From Klebsiella ornithinolytica NBRC 105727 = ATCC 31898 (GTDB taxonomy: Bacteria > Pseudomonadota > Gammaproteobacteria > Enterobacterales > Enterobacteriaceae), in assembly GCF_001598295.1 (NCBI RefSeq), contig NZ_BCYR01000011.1:62001-126000 (forward strand): 64,000 nucleotides of DNA. Direction: 5' to 3'. Below, piece after piece: positions 26,201 through 34,242 of the stretch (the stretch's first letter is position 1; each line of letters opens with the position of its first letter). The notes beneath the pieces were generated by a model. It was not told where the DNA came from. It ran no database searches and saw nothing but the letters and a program-made list of their open reading frames with translations. A program made the position numbers and the translations under genes.

Positions 26201-26322
26201 TCCGCTCGCCCAAGGCCAAAAAACGAATAAATACCGGCTATCGTAATCAGAATAATCAAAAACAGCGTGATCGAGCGCTCGCGCACCGCAAGCGCTGACA
26301 GATTGAAGCGTTTTGCGCTCAT
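23236..26322 (-). CDS. RND efflux pump inner-membrane subunit
   Basis: 1028 residues, hydrophobe/amphiphile-efflux type of RND transporter. Residues 15-35 form the first membrane helix, two large periplasmic loops follow helices 1 and 7, and the proton-relay aspartates appear in LILALGLLVDDAIIAIEMM (about 395-413). The N-terminus RFNLSALAVRERSITLF and the RAEDPPFTVKQM segment are closer to the shorter, AcrB-distant pumps than to AcrB itself. It overlaps the adaptor gene by 4 bases. No outer-membrane channel gene is nearby, so TolC is the likely partner. Substrates are unknown; I assign no symbol. Confidence 0.88.
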   Translation of the reverse strand: MSAKRFNLSALAVRERSITLFLIILITIAGIYSFFGLGRAEDPPFTVKQMTIISVWPGATAQEIQDQVAEPLEKRLQELKWYDRTETYTRPGMAFITLSLQDSTPPSQVQEEFYQARKKLGDEAKNLPAGVTGPMINDEFADVTFALFALKAKGEPQRLLVRDAETLRQQLLHVPGVKKVNIIGEQAERIYISFSHERLATMGLSPQDIFNALNSQNALTPAGSIETRGAQIFIRLDGAFDELQKIRDTPFIAQGKTLKLSDVATVERGYEDPPTLQIRNQSEPALLLGIVMREGWNGLALGKALDAEAAKINAAMPLGLTLTKVTDQSVNIGASVDEFMIKFFAALLVVMMVCFVSMGWRVGVVVAAAVPLTLAIVFVVMEASGINFDRVTLGSLILALGLLVDDAIIAIEMMVVKMEEGYDRIKASAYAWSHTAAPMLAGTLVTAIGFMPNGFAQSTAGEYTSNMFWIVGLALIASWLVAVVFTPYLGVKMLPDIVKVEGGHAAIYNTPRYNRFRRMLARVIASKWGVAGSVVAIFVLAVLGMGLVKKQFFPTSDRPEVLVEVQMPYGTSIGQTSAAAAKIEAWLQKQPEAKIVTAYIGQGSPRFYLAMAPELPDPSFAKIVVLTDSQQSRDALKLRLREAVASGLAPEARVRVTQLVFGPYSPFPVAWRVMGPDSDKLRDIADKVKAVLQASPMMRTVNTDWGTKVPALHFILDQDRLQATGLTSNAVAQQLQFLLSGIPITSVREDIRSVQVTGRAAGDIRLDPAKIEGLTLVGKAGQRIPLAQIGEVEVRMEDPLLRRRDRTPTITVRGDIADNLQPPDVSAALMKQLQPIIDSLPPGYRIDMAGSIEESGKATQAMAPLFPIMIALTLLIIILQVRSMSAMVMVFLTAPLGLIGVVPALLLFNQPFGINALVGLIALSGILMRNTLILIGQIHHNERQGLDPYHAVIEATVQRARPVLLTAMAAVLAFIPLTHSVFWGTLAYTLIGGTLGGTIMTLVFLPAMYAIWFRIRPEVPFHSVRPQA

Positions 26323-27428
26323 GGTTTGCTCCCCGCATGGGCAGCATCGCGTGGTTCAGCAAGTCGGACAGACTCGCCTTCATGCAGAAGATGCGCCCCT
26401 AGCGCCACAATCTTCTCGCCCGGCCGCAGATCGCCAGTCACCTGCACCGCTTCCGCACCTACGCTAAGCACCTTCACCGGCTGCCAGACGACCTTTGTCG
26501 GCCGCGCGGAAATGCGCCAGATACCGGGCCCTTTGCCCGCATCGTACAGAGCAGCCAGCGGAACCTGCATCACCGGGCGCTCCCCGCTATTTTTTTGGAT
26601 TTGCAGCGTCACGGTCGACCCCAGCGGGGCGTTCGCCAGCGGCCCTTCCAGCACGTACCGCGCCTCGAATGTGCGGGTCGTCGCATCGGCCGAATCCGAA
26701 AGCAGCCGCAGTCTGGCAACGACAGGCTCTGTTTCGTTGCCATAGCGCGTAGCCTGAGCTTCGCTGCCGATGGCGGGACGCAACGTCTCCGGTAGCTGCA
26801 CCAGCGCCTCGCGCTGCCCCGCTCTCGCCAACCGGATCACCGCCTGTCCGGCGCTGACGACCTGACCGGGTTCGCCGAGGGTCTCCATCACCACGCCGTC
26901 GGAATCGGCCAGCAGCACGGCATAGCCCGTCGCGTTTTGCGCCACGTTTGCCTGAGCCTGGGCGGCGCTGAGCTCCGCTTTAGCCGAATCGGCCGCCGCT
27001 TTAATCTGGTCATACTCTGACGCGGATACGGCGCCAGAGGCAACGAGGCCACGATAGCGCGCCTCATCACTGATTGCTTTTCTTGCGCGTGCCCTGGCGG
27101 CATCAACGGCCTGTTGCTGCGCCAGCGCCTGCAGCTTCAGGTCAACAGGGTCCAGTCGCATCAATGGCTGACCACGTTTAACGCTCTGGCCAGTATCCAC
27201 AAAACGTTCGAGGATCTTACCCTGCACCCTGAAACCAAGATCGCTTTGCGTTCGTGCTACCACCACGCCGGTAAAGCTCCGGGAAGTGGTGTTCGCGAGT
27301 TCAACGGACCCGGCTCTGACGAGCGGCGGCCGCGTGCGCGGATCGTCATTAGCGGAATTGTCGCCGCAGGCCCCCAGGATGAACGGCAGGAGGCAGACGG
27401 CAAGGCGGGCTGAATTAAGCCTGAGCAT
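26319..27428 (-). CDS. RND periplasmic adaptor lipoprotein
   Basis: 369 residues, membrane-fusion protein family. A lipoprotein signal ends in FILGAC (Cys 21). The barrel-sandwich halves flank a helical hairpin rich in Ala, Arg and Glu (ALAQQQAVDAARARARKA); the RVQGKILERFVDTGQSVKRG motif is typical of the lipoyl half. It bridges the pump and the outer-membrane channel. It is first in the operon, with a ribosome site AAGG before the ATG. A TetR-type palindrome lies 47 bases upstream. Confidence 0.88.
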   Translation of the reverse strand: MLRLNSARLAVCLLPFILGACGDNSANDDPRTRPPLVRAGSVELANTTSRSFTGVVVARTQSDLGFRVQGKILERFVDTGQSVKRGQPLMRLDPVDLKLQALAQQQAVDAARARARKAISDEARYRGLVASGAVSASEYDQIKAAADSAKAELSAAQAQANVAQNATGYAVLLADSDGVVMETLGEPGQVVSAGQAVIRLARAGQREALVQLPETLRPAIGSEAQATRYGNETEPVVARLRLLSDSADATTRTFEARYVLEGPLANAPLGSTVTLQIQKNSGERPVMQVPLAALYDAGKGPGIWRISARPTKVVWQPVKVLSVGAEAVQVTGDLRPGEKIVALGAHLLHEGESVRLAEPRDAAHAGSKP

Positions 27429-27474
27429 GGGAACCTTATTGCATTAGCAGAATGGTATCCGCATTCTCAGACTA

Positions 27475-27498
27475 GTGACCAATAAAGTCAATGGTCAC
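27475..27498. promoter_or_regulatory. TetR-type operator upstream of the adaptor gene
   Basis: Perfect inverted arms GTGACC and GGTCAC spaced by 12 bases, 24 bases in all, between the regulator stop and the adaptor start. A near-identical 24-base site lies ahead of the regulator gene itself at 28154. Confidence 0.6.
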
Positions 27499-27501
27499 AA
27501 A

Positions 27502-28116
27502 TCAGGGGGCCAGGCTTCTTAAAATCAGTGAAGAAAGCAGTACCGCTGCTTTGGGAGCCGCTTCGAGATTAAACTGCAGCTGGACGGGGTTAACGAAAGG
27601 ACACATCACCAGATATACCGCGTGCGTGGCTTCATCCAGCGGCGTTTTTCTTTCAAACTCCCCGTTCTTCCTGCCTTCAAGCAGAATGCCCTCAATCAGC
27701 TTCATCAGATGTTCTGTATACTTTTCCGTCGCAGGCCACCGGTCCCTTGCGGCTACGGCGGCAATGTCGTAAAGCTTACGATCGTGGAAAAACAGCTCGC
27801 TCCCCGCTTCGGTGAGCGCCCCGAAGAGACGACGGAGTTTCTCGCTGGCTGACGGCGCATCGGCTATTGCCGAATGCACGGCCTCCATGATCAACGACAG
27901 ACGGTTAGCGCAGATCACCTCGCCGATAGCCTGTTTAGAATCAAAAAATTTATAGATGTAAGATTTTGAAAAACCTATAGATTTAGCAAGCTCTGCCACG
28001 GTGGTTTTTTCGTAGCCGTAGTGGCCGAAATGCTCAAAAGCAGCTTCGACAATTTGCTCTCGGACGCTGTGATCAAGTGGACCACGTGATGATGGGACGT
28101 TCATATTCTTAGTCAT
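27502..28116 (-). CDS. TetR/AcrR-family repressor of the RND pump
   Basis: 204 residues. The N-terminal helix-turn-helix reads GYEKTTVAELAKSIGFSKSY with the usual IYKFFDSKQ extension; the remainder is the helical ligand-binding domain. It lies immediately upstream of, and on the same strand as, the adaptor and pump genes, separated from them by a gap containing an operator-like palindrome. Probable repressor of its own gene and the pump, relieved by an unknown ligand. Start choice is uncertain: ATGs at 28116 and 28104 both lack a clear ribosome site. Confidence 0.82.
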   Translation of the reverse strand: MTKNMNVPSSRGPLDHSVREQIVEAAFEHFGHYGYEKTTVAELAKSIGFSKSYIYKFFDSKQAIGEVICANRLSLIMEAVHSAIADAPSASEKLRRLFGALTEAGSELFFHDRKLYDIAAVAARDRWPATEKYTEHLMKLIEGILLEGRKNGEFERKTPLDEATHAVYLVMCPFVNPVQLQFNLEAAPKAAVLLSSLILRSLAP

Positions 28117-28153
28117 TTTTTCAGCTTAGCGTGATAGCCATTGATTGAAATTT

Positions 28154-28177
28154 GTGACCACATTGGAATTTAGTCAC
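28154..28177. promoter_or_regulatory. TetR-type operator upstream of the regulator gene
   Basis: Arms GTGACC and AGTCAC, 24 bases, preceded by ATTT as in the 27475 site when that is read on the other strand. It supports autoregulation. Confidence 0.5.
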
Positions 28178-28179
28178 CT

Positions 28180-28686
28180 TTCCGGCTAGTTTCAAGGTCG
28201 CGCAATGTTATCCTCGCCGGCGACGCTACCTGCGCAGCGCATCTGTTCGCTGCGGGATATGCTGGCGGATCGGTTCGAATGCTCCAGTACCGAAATTGTA
28301 CCAGACAAATACCTTTGCCAATAAAAGTGCCGAATCCCTATATGAAAGCTTATCTCAATGACAGAAGTGAATGCCCCCGCAGGAATGGTCTCTGCTTTTC
28401 ATCAATGCGAGCAAGCAGTAAGGCGATGCGTTGCAATCTATCCATAACAGATAAGTTCCCTGGGAGGGGTTATTCCGGGCCAGGCAAGATAGTCACTATC
28501 GCTGAGCAGGATGCTCTACTTTTGGCGCCTGATAGCAGACTTGATGAACGGGTGATGCCGGGAAACGGCGAATAGACAACGGCCCGGAACTCAGTTCGCG
28601 GCCCCGGCGCAGCAGGGTCAAGAGCGTGGCGTCCTGAGCGCCTCACAATGGAGGCGATGTTACTGATGGGGAAACGACCCCAAAGC
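28180..28686. other. Gene-free stretch between the TetR gene and tRNA-Ser
   Basis: About 500 bases. Open frames here are short, lack ribosome sites and do not look like protein. No repeat or RNA structure was recognised. It may be decayed sequence at the edge of the tRNA-linked insertion. Confidence 0.4.
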
Positions 28687-28720
28687 AAAAAGGGGTTACC
28701 TTTCGGTAACCCCTTTTTTT
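28687..28720. terminator. Bidirectional terminator of tRNA-Ser copy 1
   Basis: Arms GGGGTTACC and GGTAACCCC around a 4-base loop, with A and T runs on both sides, directly after the 3' end of the minus-strand tRNA. Confidence 0.85.
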
Positions 28721-28723
28721 ATT

Positions 28724-28811
28724 TGGCGGAAGCGTAGAGATTCGAACTCTAGAACCCTTTCGGGTCGCCGGTTTTCAAGACCGGTGCCTTCAACCGCTCG
28801 GCCACGCTTCC
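28724..28811 (-). tRNA. serT: tRNA-Ser(UGA), copy 1
   Basis: 88 bases including the encoded CCA, with a long variable arm typical of serine tRNAs. The anticodon loop CTTGAAA gives UGA, reading UCA codons (and UCG/UCU by wobble). The acceptor stem GGAAGCG/CGCTTCC is fully Watson-Crick. The last 72 bases are identical to copy 2 at 29897; the 5' part differs at two positions (28796 and 28806). Promoter and terminator are present. Confidence 0.95.
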
Positions 28812-28823
28812 AGAATGACGCGC

Positions 28824-28852
28824 ACTATAAACACCTCTTAGCGCCATGTAAA
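28824..28852 (-). promoter_or_regulatory. Promoter of tRNA-Ser copy 1
   Basis: TTTACA (-35) and TATAGT (-10) separated by 17 bases, followed by a GC-rich discriminator (GCGCG) as in stringently controlled stable-RNA promoters. The same arrangement lies before copy 2. Confidence 0.75.
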
Positions 28853-28957
28853 GCAGGAATTTATCGAACGCGGAGGTTTCTCTCGCAATGGCGCAAAAAA
28901 CGAGCAATGCGCTAACATCGTTATTTACAACGGCGCCCATAGAGAAGGTTCGCCGAT

Positions 28958-29828
28958 ATGAAAAGGGTCAACGCCTTAGCTATTTTGGCGTTTATTTTAT
29001 TGCTCCCCTCTGAAGCATCGGCTCAATATCCTGCATTTGCGGCATTCACCCCACCGTCGAAAGAATATGTGGTGCAAAGCGATCTGAGTGAAGTCACTAA
29101 CTTACCCAACGTGCCTGCACAGGGTGGCCGGGGGATCTGTTACGCCGCCTCTGCGGCAGTCATGCTTACTGCAGAAAACGGCCTCAAATTACCTGAGGAT
29201 TGTACTCGCTATACGCCAGACAAGATTTTTTCACCTTACGGGCTGGTAAAACCTTTTGGTGAAGAGGATTCAGGAAGTCATGAGCCTCTTGCAGATGAAG
29301 GCGGGAGTGCAATAAATGCCTTAAATTATGCCGCATATGTCGCGTTCGGTAACCCATCACTGGAGTGCTCGTCAAAAGATAAAACGATGCCTGATTTCGC
29401 CGATAACGATGATGGTGGTATTCGGGAATATACAATGTGGAATCAGGTTTATAATATTTACGAAAACCTCACAAACACAGTTCAAAAAATAAACTTTAAT
29501 TGTCAGGCATGCATTGAGAATTTTTTTCATACTCACAAAACAGCATTCTCAACCTTAAAGAAAATATTTCCCAATATAAAACAGGAGTCGGTCAGTTTTC
29601 TCAGGCTCATGCGGGAACCTACTTATCGCGACTTCGTGGTTAAACTTACCGTGCCGATGAAATGCCAGCGGAAATCCGTGCATAGAGGTTCTGAAGGTTA
29701 TAAACAGCTGGGGAGAATCCTGGCAAAAAGAAGTCAATGATGGCTGGGTGCAAGCAAAGCCTCTGCTGGATAGCACACGTTACGCTGAATCTATGATGGG
29801 CTGGCGCAGTGACAAGACCAGGCCCTGA
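28958..29828 (+). pseudogene. Secreted papain-like cysteine peptidase, frameshifted
   Basis: The first frame (28958-29740, 260 codons) has a signal peptide ending near ASAQYP and a papain-type active-site segment, QGGRGICYAASAA, with Gln 55 and Cys 61. The matching Asn motif is missing from that frame but is found in the +1 frame just before its end: KVINSWGESWQKEVNDGWV, running to TGA 29828. The shift lies between about 29640 and 29700. A clear catalytic His is not seen, so some sequence may also be lost. GC is lower than neighbours. It sits between the two tRNA-Ser genes. Real decay or a sequencing error are both possible. Confidence 0.6.
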
Positions 29829-29851
29829 CAGCAAGATTCCGCAGTGTAGAC

Positions 29852-29891
29852 AAAAAAAAATCCCGCGATATTTCTATCGCGGGATTTTTTT
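29852..29891. terminator. Bidirectional terminator between peptidase gene and tRNA-Ser copy 2
   Basis: Eleven-base arms ATCCCGCGATA and TATCGCGGGAT around TTTC, with nine A on one side and seven T on the other. It serves the plus-strand peptidase gene and the minus-strand tRNA. Confidence 0.88.
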
Positions 29892-29896
29892 GTATC

Positions 29897-29984
29897 TGGC
29901 GGAAGCGTAGAGATTCGAACTCTAGAACCCTTTCGGGTCGCCGGTTTTCAAGACCGGTGCCTTCAACCACTCGGCCACACTTCC
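29897..29984 (-). tRNA. serT: tRNA-Ser(UGA), copy 2
   Basis: 88 bases with CCA, anticodon UGA. The acceptor stem has a G-U pair at position 6 (GGAAGTG against CGCTTCC). It occupies the position of E. coli serT on the yccA side, so it is probably the ancestral copy. It is exactly 1173 bases from copy 1 along its whole length. Confidence 0.95.
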
Positions 29985-29996
29985 GTAATGAGGCGC

Positions 29997-30025
29997 ACTA
30001 TAAACAGCTACTTGCGTCGTGTAAA
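29997..30025 (-). promoter_or_regulatory. Promoter of tRNA-Ser copy 2
   Basis: TTTACA and TATAGT with a 17-base spacer and GCGCC discriminator, the same layout and offset as copy 1, showing that the duplicated unit includes the promoter. Confidence 0.75.
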
Positions 30026-30129
30026 GCCAGCAACCGTTCACTTGCTTCAAAAATAACCAAAATGCTGTTAATCGGTTGAATCAACAACAGATTGACCGTT
30101 TTTTCAGCACAAAATCTTACCCCTGAGCG

Positions 30130-31758
30130 TTAGTGCTTTTTGATGTACATATCTTTGGTGAAGTAGTATCCCAGCTTATCCGGCGTAAATCCCCCCACCC
30201 ACGGTTTTACCAGGTGGGTACGAACATAGTGATAAACCGGAACCGCCGGCACATCTTTCGCAAGCAGATCCTCTGCCTGCTGGTAGTACTTACCGCGCGT
30301 CACCCCATCTGACGCTTTGGCGGCGTTCTTTAAGGCTTCATCATAGGCAGGATTGCTGTACTGGCTGGTATTCTCACTGTCGCCGGTGCGGAAGTTATTC
30401 AGGAAAGTGGCGGCATCGTCATAATCGGCAATCCACGCATAGCGCACCGCATCAAAATTGTGCGTGTGCATGGTGTCGAGCATCGTCTTCCACTCCTGGT
30501 TTTGCAGCTTCGCCTCCACGCCGAGATTTTTCTTCCACATCGAACTGGCGGCAATCGCCACGCGCTGGTGTGATTCCGATGTGTTGTACAGCAGATTAAA
30601 CACCAGCGGGTGACTATCTGAGTATCCCGCTTCGCTCAGCAGTTTTTTGGCTTCGGCAATGCGTTTCTCGCGCGGCCAGCTGGCGTATTCCGGATTTTGC
30701 AGTTTTACGCCGCCGATATCAGGCTGGCTAATCAGCCAGGCCGGGCGTTGTCCCTGCCCCAGTACTTTTTCCGCAATGATGTCTTTATCCAGTGCCATGT
30801 TCAGCGCCAGCCGGACACGCGGATCGTTAAATGGCGGCCTGGTGGTGTTGAACTCGTAATAATAGGTCGCCAGCTGCGGCGACACATTCAGCTGATCGCC
30901 CATGGTCTTTTTAAGCTGCGCGAACTGGTTAATCGGTACCGTATAAACAATATCGATTTCACCCGCTTTATAACGGTTAACGTCCGCCGCTTCTGAATGA
31001 ATCGGCAGCCAGGTCACTTTATTGATTACCGTATGCTGATTGTCCCAATAACGCGGGTTACGTTCGGCCACGATGCGCTCGTTAACGACCCACGCAGACA
31101 GCTTATATGGACCGCTGGTCACGATATGCTCCGGTTTGGTCCACTGTTCGCCAAAGCGGTTTACCAGCACTTTATCAATCGGAACCAGCGAAGGGTGCGC
31201 CAGCATCGCTAAAAACGCCGCGTTCGGCTGGGTTAATGTAACTTCCAGCGTCGCATCATCCACCGCCTTCACCCCCAGCGTCTCCGGCGCTTTTTTCCCT
31301 TCGGCAATCTCCTTCGCGTTCACAATATGCATATTGCCCGGGTAGCTGGAATAAGGTGATGCCGTCAGAGGAGAGACCAGTCGCTGCCAGCTCCAGACAA
31401 TATCCTGAGCGGTAATGGCGGTCCCGTCCGACCAGGTAATGCCCGGACGTAAATGGAAGGTCCAGACGGTGTTCTCTTTATTTTCCCACTTTTCCGCCAG
31501 CCGCGGCTGTATTTCACCAGCCGGTGAGACGCTGACCAGCCCTTCGAAAAGATCGCTGATAATATTAAACTCAACGTCACTCTCGACCTTATGCGGATCC
31601 AGTGATGCCGGCTCGCTGCCGTTATTTCTTACCAGTTCCTGCTTCTCTGCCAGCACCGTCCCGGGGGGAACCTGAGCGGCAAATACCGTGGCCGTCGTGC
31701 AGAGTAAACCGAGAGCCAGCACTGCTTGCGTGATGTGATTGTATTTTTGTGATTTCAT
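30130..31758 (-). CDS. OppA-like periplasmic oligopeptide-binding protein, orphan
   Basis: 542 residues from the ATG at 31758, with AAGGGA ahead; a longer frame upstream is not supported. A signal peptide ends near TVFAAQ. The mature start (VPPGTVLAEKQELVRNNGSE, then PASLDPHKVE) and the WSDGTAITAQDIVWSWQRLV block are those of OppA/MppA-type class C binding proteins. No permease or ATPase genes adjoin, so it probably feeds the Opp permease encoded elsewhere, as MppA does. It lies between serT and yccA. Not named because OppA, MppA and further paralogues are hard to separate by eye. Confidence 0.85.
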   Translation of the reverse strand: MKSQKYNHITQAVLALGLLCTTATVFAAQVPPGTVLAEKQELVRNNGSEPASLDPHKVESDVEFNIISDLFEGLVSVSPAGEIQPRLAEKWENKENTVWTFHLRPGITWSDGTAITAQDIVWSWQRLVSPLTASPYSSYPGNMHIVNAKEIAEGKKAPETLGVKAVDDATLEVTLTQPNAAFLAMLAHPSLVPIDKVLVNRFGEQWTKPEHIVTSGPYKLSAWVVNERIVAERNPRYWDNQHTVINKVTWLPIHSEAADVNRYKAGEIDIVYTVPINQFAQLKKTMGDQLNVSPQLATYYYEFNTTRPPFNDPRVRLALNMALDKDIIAEKVLGQGQRPAWLISQPDIGGVKLQNPEYASWPREKRIAEAKKLLSEAGYSDSHPLVFNLLYNTSESHQRVAIAASSMWKKNLGVEAKLQNQEWKTMLDTMHTHNFDAVRYAWIADYDDAATFLNNFRTGDSENTSQYSNPAYDEALKNAAKASDGVTRGKYYQQAEDLLAKDVPAVPVYHYVRTHLVKPWVGGFTPDKLGYYFTKDMYIKKH

Positions 31759-32026
31759 ATCCCTTGCCTTTATTACGCTTCGTTTGTACCCTCTCCACAC
31801 TTAGCCACAGAACGGCAATAACGCAATATTTTTCAGTAACCTATCAGATTCCGATCTGGTTCCTGAAGCCAAACACACAAACTCACCACCTTTCCATTAT
31901 TTATTAGCATAATATGCTGCGTGATTGCCTCGGGGGTCTAAGTAAAGATGGGTAAAAGCACTATGGCTTCCGTCGTGGTTTTTTTATGCTTCATTATTAA
32001 TTACATCTGTCATAAGAGAGTGACTC

Positions 32027-32686
32027 ATGGATCGTATTATTACGTCGTCGCGTGACCGTTCATCGCTGCTCAGTACGCATAAAGTTCTGCGGAACACCTA
32101 TTTCCTCCTCAGTCTGACGCTGGCATTTTCCGCCATTACGGCAACGGCCAGCACGGTGCTGATGCTGCCTTCTCCAGGGCTGATTCTGACGCTGGTGGGT
32201 ATGTATGGTCTGATGTTCCTGACCTATAAACTGGCCAATAAGCCGACAGGTATTCTGGCGGCCTTCGCTTTCACCGGCTTCCTGGGTTATATCCTTGGGC
32301 CAATGCTCAACGCCTATCTGTCTGCGGGCATGGGTGACCTGATTGGTCTGGCGCTGGGCGGTACCGCTCTGGTGTTCTTCTGCTGCTCGGCCTATGTGTT
32401 GACCACCCGTAAAGACATGTCCTTCCTCGGCGGAATGCTGATGGCAGGCGTAGTGGTGGTGCTGATCGGTATGGTTGCTAACATCTTCCTGCAGCTGCCG
32501 GCTCTGCACCTGGCCATCAGCGCGGTGTTTATCCTGATTTCTTCAGGCGCAATCCTGTTTGAAACCAGCAATATCATCCGCGGCGGTGAGACCAACTATA
32601 TCCGCGCTACCGTCAGCCTGTACGTGTCGCTGTACAACATCTTCGTCAGCCTGCTGAGCATCCTTGGCTTCGCAAGCCGGGACTAA
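32027..32686 (+). CDS. yccA: FtsH protease modulator YccA
   Basis: 219 residues, Bax-inhibitor-1 (BI-1) family, with seven hydrophobic helices and a short cytoplasmic N-terminus ([20 protein letters not shown]), which FtsH uses to begin degradation in E. coli. It is an inner-membrane protein that is both substrate and inhibitor of FtsH, for instance protecting jammed SecY. Monocistronic with its own terminator. Confidence 0.95.
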   Translation: MDRIITSSRDRSSLLSTHKVLRNTYFLLSLTLAFSAITATASTVLMLPSPGLILTLVGMYGLMFLTYKLANKPTGILAAFAFTGFLGYILGPMLNAYLSAGMGDLIGLALGGTALVFFCCSAYVLTTRKDMSFLGGMLMAGVVVVLIGMVANIFLQLPALHLAISAVFILISSGAILFETSNIIRGGETNYIRATVSLYVSLYNIFVSLLSILGFASRD

Positions 32687-32706
32687 CCTCTGCCGACGCT
32701 GTGCTC

Positions 32707-32736
32707 AGGCCCCGCTTATGCGGGGCCTTATTTTTT
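32707..32736 (+). terminator. yccA terminator
   Basis: Arms GGCCCCGC and GCGGGGCC, loop TTAT, followed by TTATTTTTT. Confidence 0.9.
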
Positions 32737-32774
32737 GCTACACTGCGGCCAGTCTGAACGGTATGTGAAGAATT

Positions 32775-33104
32775 ATGTTTATCTTTGAAGGCAACGAAAT
32801 TGAGACCGATAGCGAAGGCTATCTGAAAGAGACGACACAGTGGAACGAAGCCATGGCGGAAGTTATCGCCGGGCAGGAGGGCATTACGCTTTCCGTTGAA
32901 CACTGGGAAGTGGTGCGTTTTGTGCGCGAATTTTATCTGGAATTCAACACATCGCCCGCCATTCGCATGTTAGTAAAGGCGATGGCGAATAAGTTTGGCG
33001 AAGAGAAAGGCAACAGCCGCTATCTCTATCGCCTGTTCCCGAAAGGACCGGCTAAACAGGCCACCAAAATTGCCGGCCTGCCTAAACCGGTGAAATGCAT
33101 CTAA
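32775..33104 (+). CDS. tusE: Sulfurtransferase TusE
   Basis: 109 residues, DsrC family. The penultimate Cys 108 in PVKCI is the persulfide-carrying residue. It takes sulfur from TusBCD and passes it to MnmA for 2-thiolation of U34 in tRNAs for Lys, Glu and Gln. The conserved [12 protein letters not shown] segment is present. Its stop overlaps the convergent yccX stop (CTAA). Confidence 0.96.
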   Translation: MFIFEGNEIETDSEGYLKETTQWNEAMAEVIAGQEGITLSVEHWEVVRFVREFYLEFNTSPAIRMLVKAMANKFGEEKGNSRYLYRLFPKGPAKQATKIAGLPKPVKCI

Positions 33105-33382
33105 TAGAGGATGGCAAATTTTTGCCACTCTCTGGTGGGTTGATGAGGCTCAGTATTGACCCTGTCAACCCGCGCACTGCGCGGCCCGCCGGCATTTAGC
33201 CAGGCGATAAGTGCCGCAACCTGGTCTTCTTCCCCGCAGGCCAGCACCTCCACGCTGCCATCATCAAGATTACGTGCATAGCCCGTCAGCCCAAGGCGTA
33301 GCGCCTCCCGCTGCGTCGAGTAGCGAAACCCCACGCCCTGAACCGAGCCATATACCCATGCCATTGTGCAGATTGTCGCCAT
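33101..33382 (-). CDS. yccX: Acylphosphatase YccX
   Basis: 93 residues, complete. It hydrolyses acyl phosphates such as carbamoyl phosphate. The active-site loop [14 protein letters not shown] supplies the catalytic Arg, and the conserved Asn is in [13 protein letters not shown]. Convergent with tusE, as in E. coli. Confidence 0.95.
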   Translation of the reverse strand: MATICTMAWVYGSVQGVGFRYSTQREALRLGLTGYARNLDDGSVEVLACGEEDQVAALIAWLNAGGPRSARVDRVNTEPHQPTREWQKFAILY

Positions 33383-33433
33383 CGTTACACTCCTTTTTTG
33401 GCCTGCCCTGATGCACAGAATAGCAAATTCTCG

Positions 33434-34222
33434 TCAGCGCACATGCTTCGGCAACAGGCCATAGTGTTGACGAAAACGCGCGGTAAAGCGTGACCCGGAC
33501 TGATAGCCGCTGTTGAGTGCGATCTCACCTATAGGCAGCGACGTTGACTGCAGCTGGCCTAAGGCGTACGCCATACGAACCTCTTCAACGATCAGGCGAA
33601 AACTTTGCGATTCCTGCTGTAAACGGCGGCGCAGCGTCGACTCCCCCAGAAACAACATCCTGGCCACCCGAGGAACGCTCCACGCTTCCGCCGGCGACAG
33701 CATGATAATTTGCCGTACCTGGCCGGTCAGATCCTGCTGTCTTTCGTTTAATAGCGGTCCGGCATATCCCGCCTGCTGCAATGCCAGCAGCAGCCCCATC
33801 GCCTGGTGATGCTGCAGCTCCGTCGAGAGTCCCCCTCGCACCGCTTGCAACACGTTCTGCCACATAAACGACAGCTCCGGGGTCATCGGCGCGCATAGTG
33901 ATGTCAGCCGGCCGGGCGGCGGCTCGCTCATGTAACGTGCTTTAAAATCCGCGAGCAGGTCTGCGGTCAACGAGAGCAGGTCGGAACAAAATAGCCCATT
34001 GTCCGGCTGATTAATGACCTCAAGCTCAAGGTCGGCGGGCAAAATAATCAGCTGCTGCGGGGTGACCTGCATCTGACTGGCCCCCTGCACGATGATTTTA
34101 CTTCCACGATTGACCCGACACAGCGCAGGCGAAAAAAGCCTGACGCGGTGCAGTTTATATAATCGCCGGGAGGTGATTTCTGCCGCCGATAACGCGTTAT
34201 GCTGAAAGTGAATATTCCGCAT
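33434..34222 (-). CDS. AraC-family transcriptional regulator
   Basis: 262 residues. The C-terminal third holds two helix-turn-helix units (SVPRVARMLFLGESTLRRRL, and PIGEIALNSGYQSGSRFTAR ahead of FRQHYG). The N-terminal part resembles the cupin-less sensory regions of AraC regulators such as those of fimbrial or acid-response type. It lies 20 bases downstream of the YbhB/YbcL-like gene on the same strand. Target unknown. Its codon use looks ordinary for the genome. Confidence 0.85.
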   Translation of the reverse strand: MRNIHFQHNALSAAEITSRRLYKLHRVRLFSPALCRVNRGSKIIVQGASQMQVTPQQLIILPADLELEVINQPDNGLFCSDLLSLTADLLADFKARYMSEPPPGRLTSLCAPMTPELSFMWQNVLQAVRGGLSTELQHHQAMGLLLALQQAGYAGPLLNERQQDLTGQVRQIIMLSPAEAWSVPRVARMLFLGESTLRRRLQQESQSFRLIVEEVRMAYALGQLQSTSLPIGEIALNSGYQSGSRFTARFRQHYGLLPKHVR

Positions 34223-34242
34223 TTGAGCTCTCTGTCTGTCGT

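Noticed and set aside
28279-28575. 98-codon open frame between the TetR gene and tRNA-Ser
   Set aside because: No ribosome site, no familiar motif and unusual composition.
28724-29984. Classical integrated island with attL/attR at serT
   Set aside because: No integrase is present and the second tRNA copy is complete with promoter, whereas a standard attR holds only the 3' part.
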